In this document: in pieces, positions 35,189 through 43,903 of the stretch
Layout of the letters: each line of letters begins with the position of its first letter
Position numbering within the stretch: position 1 is the stretch's first letter
From: Clostridium oryzae
GTDB taxonomy: Bacteria; Bacillota; Clostridia; Clostridiales; Clostridiaceae
Assembly: GCF_002029235.1 (NCBI RefSeq)
Contig: NZ_MZGV01000015.1
Location: forward strand, 33,915 to 97,914
DNA length: 64,000 nucleotides
Reading direction: 5' to 3'
The notes under the pieces: model-generated
The model's database searches: none
What the model was told of the DNA's origin: nothing
The model's input: the letters and a program-made list of their open reading frames with translations, nothing else
Made by a program: the position numbers and the translations under genes

Positions 35189-36325
35189 ATGAACTTTGTA
35201 GATACACTTATGACAGTTAAACTAACGTTGGATAGCGGAGCAGTGCCGCTGATAGTTGGTGAGACAGGCATAGGAAAAACTGCTTTGATAAAAAAATTAT
35301 GCAGTGATTTAAATTACAATTTTATAACTATAGAAGGCAGTCTATTAAAAGAAGGAGAAATCGGTGGGCTTCCAGTTGTAGAAGACTATTCTGAAACAAT
35401 TAACGGAAAAACAGTAATTAGAAAGAGAACTGTTTATGCAGTTCATCATAAGCTTAAGAAGATAGAGGATTTCTTATCGGAGGATAAAAGCAAGAAGGTA
35501 CTTTTATTTATTGATGAAATTAACAGATGTGAACATGCTGTTCAGCAGGAGCTTATGAACATTATATTAAATAGAGAGATAAATGGTTATATACTTCCTG
35601 ATAGCACAGTTATTGTTGCTGCTATGAATCCTTCAAATAAATATGATAATTATTTAGAGAACCAATATCAGATTACCGAAATGGACCCTGCTCAGGAAAA
35701 TAGGTTTGTCTGGATCAATATGGAAAGTAACGCTGAAAATTGGATTCAGTGGGGAACTGAACAGAATGAAAGACATATACAGAATATACACAGTGATATT
35801 TTGCAGTTTATATCAATGTTTCCACAATATCTGAATAGGACTGATTCAAATGAAAGCACAAGAGCTACTCCAAGAAGCTGGGAAAGGGTATCAAAGGCCT
35901 ATACAGCTTATGAAAATAATAAAGCTGCATATACTGAAAATATTTTATTTAATGTTATTAAAGGCAATATAGGGAGTGAAATAGCACAGGAGTTTGTAAA
36001 TTTCACCCATGAAAGGCCAGAATTTATATTTGATGCCAGAGACATATTAGTTCAAAATAATATATCCGATAGATTATTAAACGCTTTAAGACATGAAACT
36101 CATGAGAAATTGTTTCTATTCACAATAAACTGTTTAAATCTTATTGAGAAGGAAGAAGAAAACGATGAGTTAATAAATAGGTTTGCCAAACTTTTGCAAT
36201 ATTATCCTTCGGATTTGAAACTAGCGATAATGAAGAAAATTAAAACATATAATCAGAAGCACATATATGATAAATTTATAAATAACAAGGATTTTGTAGA
36301 TGCTTTTTTTAAGATATATATTTAA
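35189..36325 (+). CDS. MoxR-like AAA+ ATPase
   Basis: A single AAA+ module of 378 residues. Walker A is GETGIGKTA (residues 24-32), and Walker B is LLFIDEINR (Asp109, Glu110). VIVAAMNPS around residue 148 is the sensor 1 region and ATPRSWERV near 230 fits sensor 2/arginine-containing helices. Such MoxR-type ATPases act as chaperones or remodelling motors with VWA-domain partners. The partner here is almost certainly the next gene, 35 bases downstream. TGAGGAG gives a good ribosome site. Confidence 0.9.
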   Translation: MNFVDTLMTVKLTLDSGAVPLIVGETGIGKTALIKKLCSDLNYNFITIEGSLLKEGEIGGLPVVEDYSETINGKTVIRKRTVYAVHHKLKKIEDFLSEDKSKKVLLFIDEINRCEHAVQQELMNIILNREINGYILPDSTVIVAAMNPSNKYDNYLENQYQITEMDPAQENRFVWINMESNAENWIQWGTEQNERHIQNIHSDILQFISMFPQYLNRTDSNESTRATPRSWERVSKAYTAYENNKAAYTENILFNVIKGNIGSEIAQEFVNFTHERPEFIFDARDILVQNNISDRLLNALRHETHEKLFLFTINCLNLIEKEEENDELINRFAKLLQYYPSDLKLAIMKKIKTYNQKHIYDKFINNKDFVDAFFKIYI

Positions 36326-36360
36326 GCAGGCAGTTAATTAGATTTATACAAGGAGTTATT

Positions 36361-37731
36361 ATGGTGGCAAATTCAGAACAACTAGACACAATAAAGAAAG
36401 AAGTGTATGCGTTTATTGTATTGTCAGAACCAGATGAAGAAGTATTTTCAAAAAATAGTTATATACGTGAAAAATTCGATAATTTTCTTGAGCATTGTAT
36501 ACTTAGAATGTTAAATAGTGAAAATGTATTTTTCGCTAATTTCATTATTGCGTTAAGGCGCCAAGTTGATTTTAATATTAATGAGCCTATAGCTACAGTA
36601 CCCGAAAATAACCATTTTACAATGTATATAAACCCGAAACTTCTTCTTGAATGCAGTATTTCAGAAATAGAAGCACTAATTAAACATGAAGTTTACCATA
36701 TAATAAGCATGCACCATCAGCGAAGCGTAAACCTAAAAAAAATCTATAGTACCATTGCTGTAAATTTAGCAATGGATATTTCAATCAACCAATTTATAAG
36801 TAATCTTCCTGTATGGAGTTATACTATAGAAAGCGTGAACAAATCTTTTAATCTTGATTTGGAAGAAGATAAGCCGCTAGAATATTATGCTGAGAAAATT
36901 GATAAAACGTTAAAAGAAAAGTTTAAGATATCTGAGAACTCAGATATTTCCATCGATATAGGCTTCATTCAAAATTTGCACAGAACATGGACCTCAGCAG
37001 GGATGGAATTAGACTCAAAGGCTGTTGAAAACAGTATTAAAACTTTAGTTAAAGCAAACAAAGATCTTGCTGCTCCTGAAAGTGTTAAACTACTTATTAA
37101 CACTATTGAGAACAGAAGCGTGATAAATTGGCTAGAATATCTAAAAAAATACTTAGGTGGAAATATAAGCTATAAGAAAAAAACAGTTACAAGGAGAAAT
37201 AGAAGACAACTTGAACGACTTGATTTGAGAGGTACACTTAGCAGTAATAAAGCTGATGTTATAGTAGCGATGGATACAAGCGGGAGTATGACTGAACTAG
37301 AGATAAAAAATATACTTTCCGAGATACTTAACATGATAAGTACGTTTCATTTTACATTAAGAGTAATTGAATGTGATAGCTCCATAAGAAACGTGTATTA
37401 TATAAGAAGTAAAAGCGATATTAAAACTATGCCTAAAAATAGTGGAAGTACAAAGTTTTTACCTGTTTTTAAATATATACATGATAATAAAATCAAAGAC
37501 AGCATATTAATATATTTCACTGACGGATTTGGTGAAGACTATATACCACCATCATTATACCCTAAAAAGCTGATATGGGTTCTTACATCAGCTGATAGTA
37601 AGTTAAGCGTTAAGAATAATAAAGCAGCTGTGTTAAAATTAAAAACCTACAAAAAGGAAGATGAAGATATCCTTCCCTTAGAATATTTAAATAATGAAAT
37701 GAAGGATGTCCGATCAGAATGGGCTAAGTAG
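36361..37731 (+). CDS. VWA-domain protein with HExxH metallopeptidase-like N-terminus
   Basis: A 456-residue protein in two parts. The N-terminal part has H-E-V-Y-H at residues 109-113 in LIKHEVYHIISMHHQR, a zincin-type HExxH motif like that of the DUF2201 N-terminal family. The C-terminal part has a VWA fold with the MIDAS motif D305-T-S-G-S-M310, and later GSTKF and YFTDGFG that fit the rest of the metal site. The combination MoxR ATPase plus VWA/HExxH protein is a recognised pair; the pathway is unknown. AAGGAG lies 6 bases before the ATG. No signal peptide is seen, so it acts in the cytoplasm. Confidence 0.85.
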   Translation: MVANSEQLDTIKKEVYAFIVLSEPDEEVFSKNSYIREKFDNFLEHCILRMLNSENVFFANFIIALRRQVDFNINEPIATVPENNHFTMYINPKLLLECSISEIEALIKHEVYHIISMHHQRSVNLKKIYSTIAVNLAMDISINQFISNLPVWSYTIESVNKSFNLDLEEDKPLEYYAEKIDKTLKEKFKISENSDISIDIGFIQNLHRTWTSAGMELDSKAVENSIKTLVKANKDLAAPESVKLLINTIENRSVINWLEYLKKYLGGNISYKKKTVTRRNRRQLERLDLRGTLSSNKADVIVAMDTSGSMTELEIKNILSEILNMISTFHFTLRVIECDSSIRNVYYIRSKSDIKTMPKNSGSTKFLPVFKYIHDNKIKDSILIYFTDGFGEDYIPPSLYPKKLIWVLTSADSKLSVKNNKAAVLKLKTYKKEDEDILPLEYLNNEMKDVRSEWAK

Positions 37732-37761
37732 GCTTATTATATATTATGAGGTGTATGATTA

Positions 37762-38373
37762 ATGAAAGAAGAATATATTGATGTTTTTGACGAGAATTTT
37801 AATCTAATAGGTTGTCAACCACGTGAAGAAATCCATAAAAATGGCTATTGGCATCAAACCTTCCATTGTTGGGTGATTCATAAAACTGATAAGATGGACT
37901 ATCTAGTATTTCAGTTAAGGCAGGATAATAAGGATAACTTTCCTAATTGCTACGATGTAACTTCTGCAGGTCATCTACAAGCTGGTGAAAATCCAGAGGA
38001 TGGTGTTAGAGAAATAAAAGAAGAGCTTGGATTAGAAATAGATATATCAGATTTAAAAAAAATAGGTGTCGTTAAATGTGAAAATATAAATGGCGGATAT
38101 ATAGACAGAGAGTTCCAGCATGTGTACCTATATGTATCAAGGAAGCCTATCGCAGAGTATAAACTCGAATATTCGGAGGTTAAAGGGCTTATTGAAATTC
38201 CTCTTCCTGAAGCCAAAAAATTTCTTTATGGCACTTTATCTTCTGTAAATTGTCATGGCTACGAATTAGATACGGAACTAAATAAAAACTTTAAGACCTA
38301 CGAATTAACAAAAGATCGATTTGTAGGCTATCCTAAAGACTATATCGATAAAATTTTCAAAGAAAATAAATAA
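37762..38373 (+). CDS. NUDIX hydrolase
   Basis: A 203-residue NUDIX protein resembling the isopentenyl-diphosphate isomerase-like subgroup in its N-terminus (DVFDENFNLIGCQPREEIHKNG, WHQTFHCWVI). The catalytic box is GHLQAGENPEDGVREIKEEL; the spacing between the first Glu and Arg-Glu is one residue shorter than the textbook pattern. It follows the VWA gene by 30 bases with a GAGGTG ribosome site, so it may be cotranscribed with the cassette, though NUDIX genes are common bystanders. The nucleotide or diphosphate substrate is unknown. Confidence 0.85.
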   Translation: MKEEYIDVFDENFNLIGCQPREEIHKNGYWHQTFHCWVIHKTDKMDYLVFQLRQDNKDNFPNCYDVTSAGHLQAGENPEDGVREIKEELGLEIDISDLKKIGVVKCENINGGYIDREFQHVYLYVSRKPIAEYKLEYSEVKGLIEIPLPEAKKFLYGTLSSVNCHGYELDTELNKNFKTYELTKDRFVGYPKDYIDKIFKENK

Positions 38374-38494
38374 ACTATAGAGCATATTACATTATGATTG
38401 CCGTTTCATGCTAGGAGATTGAGTCATTAACAGTTTGACGGCTGCGAATTAAAAGTGTTTTTGTATTACATAAATAGAAATGGAGGTATCTTTT

Positions 38495-39136
38495 ATGGAT
38501 AACAATATTAAATGGCTGAATGAAAAGAAAGTTGAAAGGCTTTTAACTAATCTTCAACAGAATAATATGGAAGGTTATTTTGTTCAAAATCAAGAAGAAT
38601 TATTAAGTAAGATAAATGAACTTATAAAAGCAAATTCTACAGTCAGTGTTGGCGGGTCTGCAACTTTATCAGAGACCGGAGTTTTAGATTTATTGAGAAA
38701 TGGGAATTATAATTTTCTTGATAGGTATGAAGAAGGTCTAAAACCTGATGAAATTCAAAAAATATTTAGGGATACTTTTTACGCTGATTTCTATCTCACA
38801 AGCAGCAATGCTATTTTGGAGAGCGGTGAATTATATAATGTGGACGGAAATGGAAATAGAGTTGCTGCTATGCTTTTCGGACCTAAAAACGTCATTGTGG
38901 TAGCTGGAATAAACAAAATAGTTAAGAACCTTGATGAAGCTATACAGAGAAATAAAAACATCTCAGCTCCAGCTAATTGCAAAAGATTAAATCGAAAAAC
39001 GCCATGTACAGTAACTGGTACATGTATGGAGTGTTCAAGCCCTGAAAGAATTTGTAATGAATATACACTGATAAAAAGACAAAATCAAAAGGGCAGGATT
39101 AAAGTAATTATTGTAAATAAAATTTTGGGTTATTGA
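38495..39136 (+). CDS. LUD-domain protein (LutC-like)
   Basis: A 213-residue LUD-domain protein, the family that includes LutC of lactate utilisation and many stand-alone members in anaerobes. Typical segments are VSVGGSATLSETGVLDLL, DFYLTSSNAILESGEL, FGPKNVIVVAGINKIV and the cysteine-containing C-terminus CTVTGTCMECSSPERIC. GGAGG lies 8 bases before the ATG at 38495. No lutA or lutB is nearby, so a role in lactate oxidation is not supported by context. It ends in a strong terminator. Confidence 0.85.
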   Translation: MDNNIKWLNEKKVERLLTNLQQNNMEGYFVQNQEELLSKINELIKANSTVSVGGSATLSETGVLDLLRNGNYNFLDRYEEGLKPDEIQKIFRDTFYADFYLTSSNAILESGELYNVDGNGNRVAAMLFGPKNVIVVAGINKIVKNLDEAIQRNKNISAPANCKRLNRKTPCTVTGTCMECSSPERICNEYTLIKRQNQKGRIKVIIVNKILGY

Positions 39137-39169
39137 TCCTACCAAAATATAATATAAATTTAGAATACG

Positions 39170-39211
39170 AAAACTGCAGTAAAACAATTTTAATGTTTTG
39201 CTGCAGTTTTT
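39170..39211 (+). terminator. Terminator after the LUD gene
   Basis: A 16-base stem (AAAACTGCAGTAAAAC against GTTTTGCTGCAGTTTT, one G-U pair), 9-base loop, ending in T5. Confidence 0.88.
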
Positions 39212-39234
39212 ATACTTTTAATACTCTTGATTTT

Positions 39235-39265
39235 GTATAAATTCTGTTATTAAACAAACAATAAT
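39235..39265 (+). promoter_or_regulatory. Possible sigma-G promoter of the spoVA operon
   Basis: GTATA (39235-39239) and CAATAAT (39259-39265) at 19-base spacing loosely fit the forespore sigma-G consensus. It lies 34 bases before spoVAC. The match is only partial. Confidence 0.3.
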
Positions 39266-39298
39266 GTTGTACTACATATTAATTAGGCAGGTGATTTT

Positions 39299-39754
39299 AT
39301 GAATAGCAATTCAGAAGCTGATAAAAAAACATATAAAGATTTAGCCAAAAGCAAAGAGCCTAAAAGGCCCGTACTAATAAACTGCGTTAAAGCTTTCATA
39401 GTGGGCGGAGGAATATGCGCTTTTGGTCAGATTTTACAAAATATGTTTATTAAGTATTTTGGTTTTAATGAAAAGAATGCTGGAAGCCCGACAGGCGCTA
39501 TAGTCATAATCATTTCTGTATTATTAACAGGCATTGGATTGTTTGATCATATAGCCCAATGGGCCGGTGCAGGAACTGCAATACCATTGACAGGCTTTGC
39601 TAATTCAATGGCTTCAGCCGCAATAGAACACAAGACAGAAGGCTATGTACTGGGCACGGGCGGAAATATGTTTAAAATAGCCGGAAGTGTTATAACCTAT
39701 GGAGTGTTTTCTGCTTTTGTAGTAGCGATTATAAGATTAATATTTTTTAAATAG
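39299..39754 (+). CDS. spoVAC: Stage V sporulation protein AC
   Basis: A 151-residue inner-membrane protein of the SpoVA channel, which moves dipicolinic acid into the forespore and out at germination. SpoVAC is known in Bacillus as a mechanosensitive channel. The family features are visible: PVLINCVKAFIVGGGICAFG near residue 22, GSPTGAIVIIISVLLTGIG near 62 and AGAGTAIPLTGFANSMASAA near 87, with four or five hydrophobic segments. AGGTG precedes the ATG. It is the first gene of the compact spoVAC-spoVAD-spoVAE operon (14- and 16-base gaps). Confidence 0.95.
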   Translation: MNSNSEADKKTYKDLAKSKEPKRPVLINCVKAFIVGGGICAFGQILQNMFIKYFGFNEKNAGSPTGAIVIIISVLLTGIGLFDHIAQWAGAGTAIPLTGFANSMASAAIEHKTEGYVLGTGGNMFKIAGSVITYGVFSAFVVAIIRLIFFK

Positions 39755-39768
39755 GATGGTGATTGTAT

Positions 39769-40770
39769 ATGCTTCAGGGAAGACAGACCTGGATATTTAA
39801 CAATAACCCTGTAATATTATCTTCAGCTGCAGTAGGTGGTCCTTTTGAAGGTCAGGGTAATATAAAAAATGATTTTGATAAAATATATGATGATATATGG
39901 CTTGGACAGGAAAGCTTTGAAAAAGCCGAAAGAAAAATGGTTGAAGATGCATGTGACCTTGCTATCAAAAAAGCAAATTTGAAGAAGGATGATATTAATT
40001 TTTTTATCTGCGGTGATTTACTTAATCAAATTATATCCAGCAGTTTTAGTGCTAGAACGCTAAGTGTACCGTTTCTTGGAGTTTTTGGTGCTTGTTCAAG
40101 CTCTATGGAATCTCTTGCCATAGCTTCTATGCTTATAGAAAGCAACCATGCAAAATACGTACTTGCAGGAGCTTCGAGTCACAATGCCGGTGCAGAAAAA
40201 CAGTACAGATACCCAACAGAATATGGCGGGCAAAAGCCTCCTACAGCTCAATGGACGGTTACTGGTGCTGGAATAGGTTTAGTGTCTTATATGGGGGAAG
40301 GTCCTAAGGTTACCTCTGCAACAATAGGCAAAGTAATCGACATGGGACTTACTGATCCATTTAATATGGGGGCAGCTATGGCTCCTGCTGCAGTAGATAC
40401 AATAGAAACTCATTTTAAAGAAACCGAAAGGCCACTGGATTATTATGATTTGATACTAACTGGTGATCTCGGTAATGTTGGATATAATATTGCTTTGGAT
40501 TTATTTAAAAAAGACAATTTCAACATACCTATAGAAAGATATAATGACTGTGGTTTGATTATATACAAACAAGACCAAAATGTCTTTTCAGGCGGCAGCG
40601 GGTGCGGTTGTTCTGCTACTGTTACGTACGGACATCTTATTAATAGACTGAAAAGAGGAGAAATTAAAAAGATACTTGTTACGGCTACTGGTGCACTGAT
40701 GTCTCCAATGTCATATCAGCAGAAAGAAACGATTCCCTGCATAGCACATGCAGTATCTATAGAAATGTAG
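39769..40770 (+). CDS. spoVAD: Stage V sporulation protein AD
   Basis: A soluble, thiolase-fold protein that binds dipicolinic acid and associates with the SpoVA channel. The sequence has [20 protein letters not shown] (residues 4-23), [27 protein letters not shown] with the thiolase-type cysteine, [29 protein letters not shown] and [20 protein letters not shown]. At 333 residues it is normal length. A TTG at 39763 is in frame, but GGTG places the ATG at 39769 as start. Confidence 0.96.
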   Translation: MLQGRQTWIFNNNPVILSSAAVGGPFEGQGNIKNDFDKIYDDIWLGQESFEKAERKMVEDACDLAIKKANLKKDDINFFICGDLLNQIISSSFSARTLSVPFLGVFGACSSSMESLAIASMLIESNHAKYVLAGASSHNAGAEKQYRYPTEYGGQKPPTAQWTVTGAGIGLVSYMGEGPKVTSATIGKVIDMGLTDPFNMGAAMAPAAVDTIETHFKETERPLDYYDLILTGDLGNVGYNIALDLFKKDNFNIPIERYNDCGLIIYKQDQNVFSGGSGCGCSATVTYGHLINRLKRGEIKKILVTATGALMSPMSYQQKETIPCIAHAVSIEM

Positions 40771-40786
40771 AAAGGAGAAGATTTAT

Positions 40787-41140
40787 ATGACAAAAATATT
40801 TTGGGCATTTTTAATTGGCGGAGGTATTTGTGTAATAGGGCAGTTATTAATGGATGTGGCAAGATTAACCCCTGCCCATACGACTTGTACACTAGTTGTT
40901 TGCGGAGCAATATTAGGAGGTCTCGGACTATATGACCCTTTTGTAGAATTTGCAGGAGCTGGTGCTACAATACCAATAAGCAGTTTTGGTAACTCTTTAG
41001 TGAAAGGTGCACTAATGGAAGCAAAAAGTACTGGTTTTATTGGGGTACTTACAGGTATATTTGAAATTACAAGTTCAGGTATATCAGCAGCAATAATCTT
41101 TTCATTTATTGCAGCACTTATTTTCAAACCAAAAGGTTAA
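40787..41140 (+). CDS. spoVAE: Stage V sporulation protein AE
   Basis: A 117-residue membrane protein of the SpoVA complex with three to four transmembrane helices. Recognisable blocks are [19 protein letters not shown] (residues 5-23), [14 protein letters not shown] and [20 protein letters not shown], which are paralogous to SpoVAC. AAAGGAG precedes the ATG. Third gene of the operon; clostridia commonly carry only the AC-AD-AE set. Confidence 0.95.
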   Translation: MTKIFWAFLIGGGICVIGQLLMDVARLTPAHTTCTLVVCGAILGGLGLYDPFVEFAGAGATIPISSFGNSLVKGALMEAKSTGFIGVLTGIFEITSSGISAAIIFSFIAALIFKPKG

Positions 41141-41208
41141 AAAATAGTATAAAAATATAGTGATTTATCATATTTTATAATTGTGAATCAATTATGTAAG
41201 GAAATAAT

Positions 41209-42108
41209 ATGACACTTAACAGAGCGCTTATCCCTGTTTACATGAATAATGATATGCTGAACAATCTCTTTTCTGTGGTTGTTCAAGAATATATCGAGAC
41301 TAAAAGTTTCAGTAATAAAGATACTATAACAGTTCATTTTAAAACGCCTATAAGTGAGTTTTCCTGTGATTTATTTGGAAAATACGTTCAAGGCGATGTC
41401 GATGTACAAATACAAAATGAATTTGTTAAGCAGAAAACTGAGGAAAATGTTTCAACATCAATTGTAATTCTAAAAAAATTGAAGGACATACTGATGTCTC
41501 AGAAACTATTAAAAAGTATAGGCACAATAGACTTATTCGACAATTTAGAAGAAAATGATTATGCCGAATTTAATTGTATAATGAAAAAAAATCCTGTTAT
41601 AGAAAATGTTGAGCACGCAATAAGCATGCTTGAAATGGATGATTGTATAGGTTGTTCTGCTCTTAATGAGAACAGTGCTGCAGCAAAGGATAAATATAAA
41701 TTTAATTCAAGGCAGATGCTTAATTATCTAAAAACTTTAATTGAGAACTTTAGAAATGGTCATTGTTTGCGTTACTTGGGCACTAGCATTGAAAACTTAG
41801 ATAGACACTGCATTCTATCGCTAAGACATTCCTGTTTACTAGATAATGAAGACTACCTATTAAATGGTAACATAAGAGTATTCGGTAAAATTGTAAAGAA
41901 ATATCCAGATAGAACTGCAGATAATGCCGACACTACAATGTATAGTCCATTTCTAAACGGCAGTATATTAGATTATATAGACCTTTCTGAAGTAAACAAT
42001 CTGGCCTTTCCTTATCTAAGAGAAAAACCAACAATATCGAATATTGAGCTTAACAACAGCAGTGTTTATCCACTTTTCGACATAGTTCCAATTGTTATAT
42101 ATATATAA
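41209..42108 (+). CDS. Unknown protein downstream of spoVAE
   Basis: A 299-residue soluble protein that I cannot assign firmly. It has no signal peptide and no catalytic motif. The start (ALIPVYMNNDMLNNLFSVVVQ), and a later strand pattern with NGNIRVFGKIVKKYPDR near residue 222, recall DUF6414-type proteins, which are of unknown function. AAGGAAATAAT precedes the ATG. It follows spoVAE by 68 bases without a terminator, so it could be read from the spoVA promoter, but a sporulation role is speculative. The sequence after the stop is an AT repeat with no hairpin. Confidence 0.6.
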   Translation: MTLNRALIPVYMNNDMLNNLFSVVVQEYIETKSFSNKDTITVHFKTPISEFSCDLFGKYVQGDVDVQIQNEFVKQKTEENVSTSIVILKKLKDILMSQKLLKSIGTIDLFDNLEENDYAEFNCIMKKNPVIENVEHAISMLEMDDCIGCSALNENSAAAKDKYKFNSRQMLNYLKTLIENFRNGHCLRYLGTSIENLDRHCILSLRHSCLLDNEDYLLNGNIRVFGKIVKKYPDRTADNADTTMYSPFLNGSILDYIDLSEVNNLAFPYLREKPTISNIELNNSSVYPLFDIVPIVIYI

Positions 42109-42284
42109 TATATATATAATATTAAGAATCTATAAATTTTAATAAAGAATTTATGAATATAAAACTTTTGTGATAAAATATATGTACAGGCTTCTGATAA
42201 TATTCTATTAATTCTAAAATATTATTTAGAAGAAAATAAAATTACATTTAAACTTAACTTATTTAATTTCAGAAAGGGATATAT

Positions 42285-42710
42285 ATGAATATTGCGTTTT
42301 TTTTAACTCCAAAAATTGAGGTTATATGCGAAAATTTTAATTCAACAATGCGACAAGCTATGGAGAGGATGGAATATCATAGTTATACCGCAATTCCGCT
42401 GCTTGATAATAAAGGCAAATATATTGGAACTCTTACAGAAGGAGATTTATTGTGGAAACTTAAGAATACACCAGATTTGACTTTTAATAATTGTGATAAA
42501 ATTAAAATATCAGATATTCCACGACGTACAGTAAATAAACCTGTATTTATAAACTCAGATATGGAAAACCTGATATCACTAGCTGTTAATCAAAATTTTG
42601 TCCCTGTAGTAGATGATAATGGTATCTTTATCGGCATTATCAAGCGAAGCGACATAATAAATTATTGCTATCATAATTTTATCCAAGAAAAAGATAGACA
42701 AACTTCTTAA
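42285..42710 (+). CDS. CBS-domain pair protein
   Basis: A 141-residue protein composed of two CBS motifs: MRQAMERMEYHSYTAIPLLD and YIGTLTEGDLLWKL in the first half, then NQNFVPVVDDNGIFIGIIKR and SDIINYC in the second. Such Bateman modules bind adenine nucleotides and act as energy sensors. The N-terminus MNIAFFLTPK carries no signal. AAAGGG lies before the ATG. It is monocistronic; its partner protein is not apparent. Confidence 0.87.
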   Translation: MNIAFFLTPKIEVICENFNSTMRQAMERMEYHSYTAIPLLDNKGKYIGTLTEGDLLWKLKNTPDLTFNNCDKIKISDIPRRTVNKPVFINSDMENLISLAVNQNFVPVVDDNGIFIGIIKRSDIINYCYHNFIQEKDRQTS

Positions 42711-42811
42711 AATAATTAAATTTATATAGTTGTATCCATAAAGCCTTCTTTTGAATAGTATATAGTACAGTTAATTTTAACTATACTTAAGCTAAAAAGG
42801 AGGTTTTTATT

Positions 42812-43027
42812 ATGAGTCATAGACACAACAAATGCTGTTGTGATCCTTGCTGCGACCCTTGCTGTGATCCCTGCTGTGATCCTTGCTGCTGCAGACCAAC
42901 TTGCAACCCATGTTGTAATTTGGGCGGTTTCTTAGGAAACTTTGGCGGAGGTAGTTGCGGTAGCAGTGGAATAGGCATAATAATAATACTGTTTTTCTTG
43001 ATATGCTTCTGTAAAGATAGATTTTAA
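42812..43027 (+). CDS. Cysteine-rich (CCDP)4 repeat protein
   Basis: A 71-residue protein with eighteen cysteines. Residues 7-35 contain four tandem CCDP units and further Cys pairs; a Gly-rich segment (LGGFLGNFGGGSCGSSG) follows, then a hydrophobic tail GIIIILFFLICFCKDRF that could insert in a membrane. The C-terminal part recalls the short spore-associated YjcZ-type proteins, while the Cys block suggests metal binding or disulfide cross-linking. AAAAGGAGG precedes the ATG, so translation is well supported. Function is unknown; a coat or spore-surface role is a guess. Confidence 0.7.
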   Translation: MSHRHNKCCCDPCCDPCCDPCCDPCCCRPTCNPCCNLGGFLGNFGGGSCGSSGIGIIIILFFLICFCKDRF

Positions 43028-43053
43028 AAAAAGTGCCTAACAAGGCACTTTTT
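43026..43053. terminator. Bidirectional terminator
   Basis: AAAAAGTGCC and GGCACTTTTT flank a 6-base loop, between the (CCDP)4 gene and a convergent membrane-protein gene whose stop overlaps it. Confidence 0.85.
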
Positions 43054-43606
43054 ATAATATTTTATTTTTCTGCAGGAATGGCTTGAAAGCGTATGGTATC
43101 TCAACTGATCTCAACTGGGAATCAACTTGATTTAATGCTATAAATTCTATGTACATGTAACCGGTGTTGAAAAATCGTTGAAACATATTTTGCTTAATAT
43201 CTACATTTATTATTTCATTAAACTTCTCTTCTGTTATTGTTCTTTCCAACGGAAAGGAATAAGTTTTTGTTACTATTTTGCCAGACGAATAGTCTATAAC
43301 AATAACATGTCCAGCTTCATATAAAAGTAAAAATAGTCTGACTATGGTAGAAACAGCCAAAATAATAAGAATAATATATATTAGTATTATTATTCCGATT
43401 GAAAGCATTCCTCCAATATCCTTAAGATCAAATTTTTTAAAATATGAAATCAGTGAACCTACATTTTTTTTCGAATAAATGCCATTTTTAAAAGCAGTAC
43501 TTATTATATAAATAATAAAGAGCGCAAGCAAAGTTAATATGTACTTTGTAAAATCAGCGGTTATTCCTTTGAATGCCCCTTTAATTACTACTTTATTCTT
43601 TTCCAT
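43052..43606 (-). CDS. Membrane protein with C-terminal PH-like domain
   Basis: A 184-residue protein with two transmembrane segments (residues 21-37 and 67-93). The C-terminal 80 residues read like a bacterial PH-type beta domain (HVIVIDYSSGKIVTKTY, TEEKFNEIINVDIKQNMFQR, TGYMYIEFIAL), as in DUF304 proteins. Function is unknown. AAAGGAGAG lies 9 bases before the ATG. It is a single gene. Confidence 0.65.
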   Translation of the reverse strand: MEKNKVVIKGAFKGITADFTKYILTLLALFIIYIISTAFKNGIYSKKNVGSLISYFKKFDLKDIGGMLSIGIIILIYIILIILAVSTIVRLFLLLYEAGHVIVIDYSSGKIVTKTYSFPLERTITEEKFNEIINVDIKQNMFQRFFNTGYMYIEFIALNQVDSQLRSVEIPYAFKPFLQKNKIL

Positions 43607-43903
43607 TAAATTTATCTCTCCTTTACAACTCTAAATATGAAAAAATAATAGTATCTTATTATAACATATAATATTATATTATCATTTATAAAGGCTTATA
43701 GCAATAAAACTGTTAACGATGAAGGTAAAATGTATTTATTTATTGAAAAAACACAAATAAGTATTATAATATTTTTATATAAGTTTCGATATGTCAATAT
43801 TTGTATGCCTAAAGATTTCGTAGGCTATCTAAGTATACTGTTATTGGTCTTATTTTAGAATTATATTTTATAGAAATAAATTTGCTAATGGAAGGTGATA
43901 TAT

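Noticed and set aside
43607..43903. Cyclic-di-GMP riboswitch before the EAL gene
   Set aside because: No conserved GEMM core was visible; the region is AT-rich without a clear multi-stem structure.
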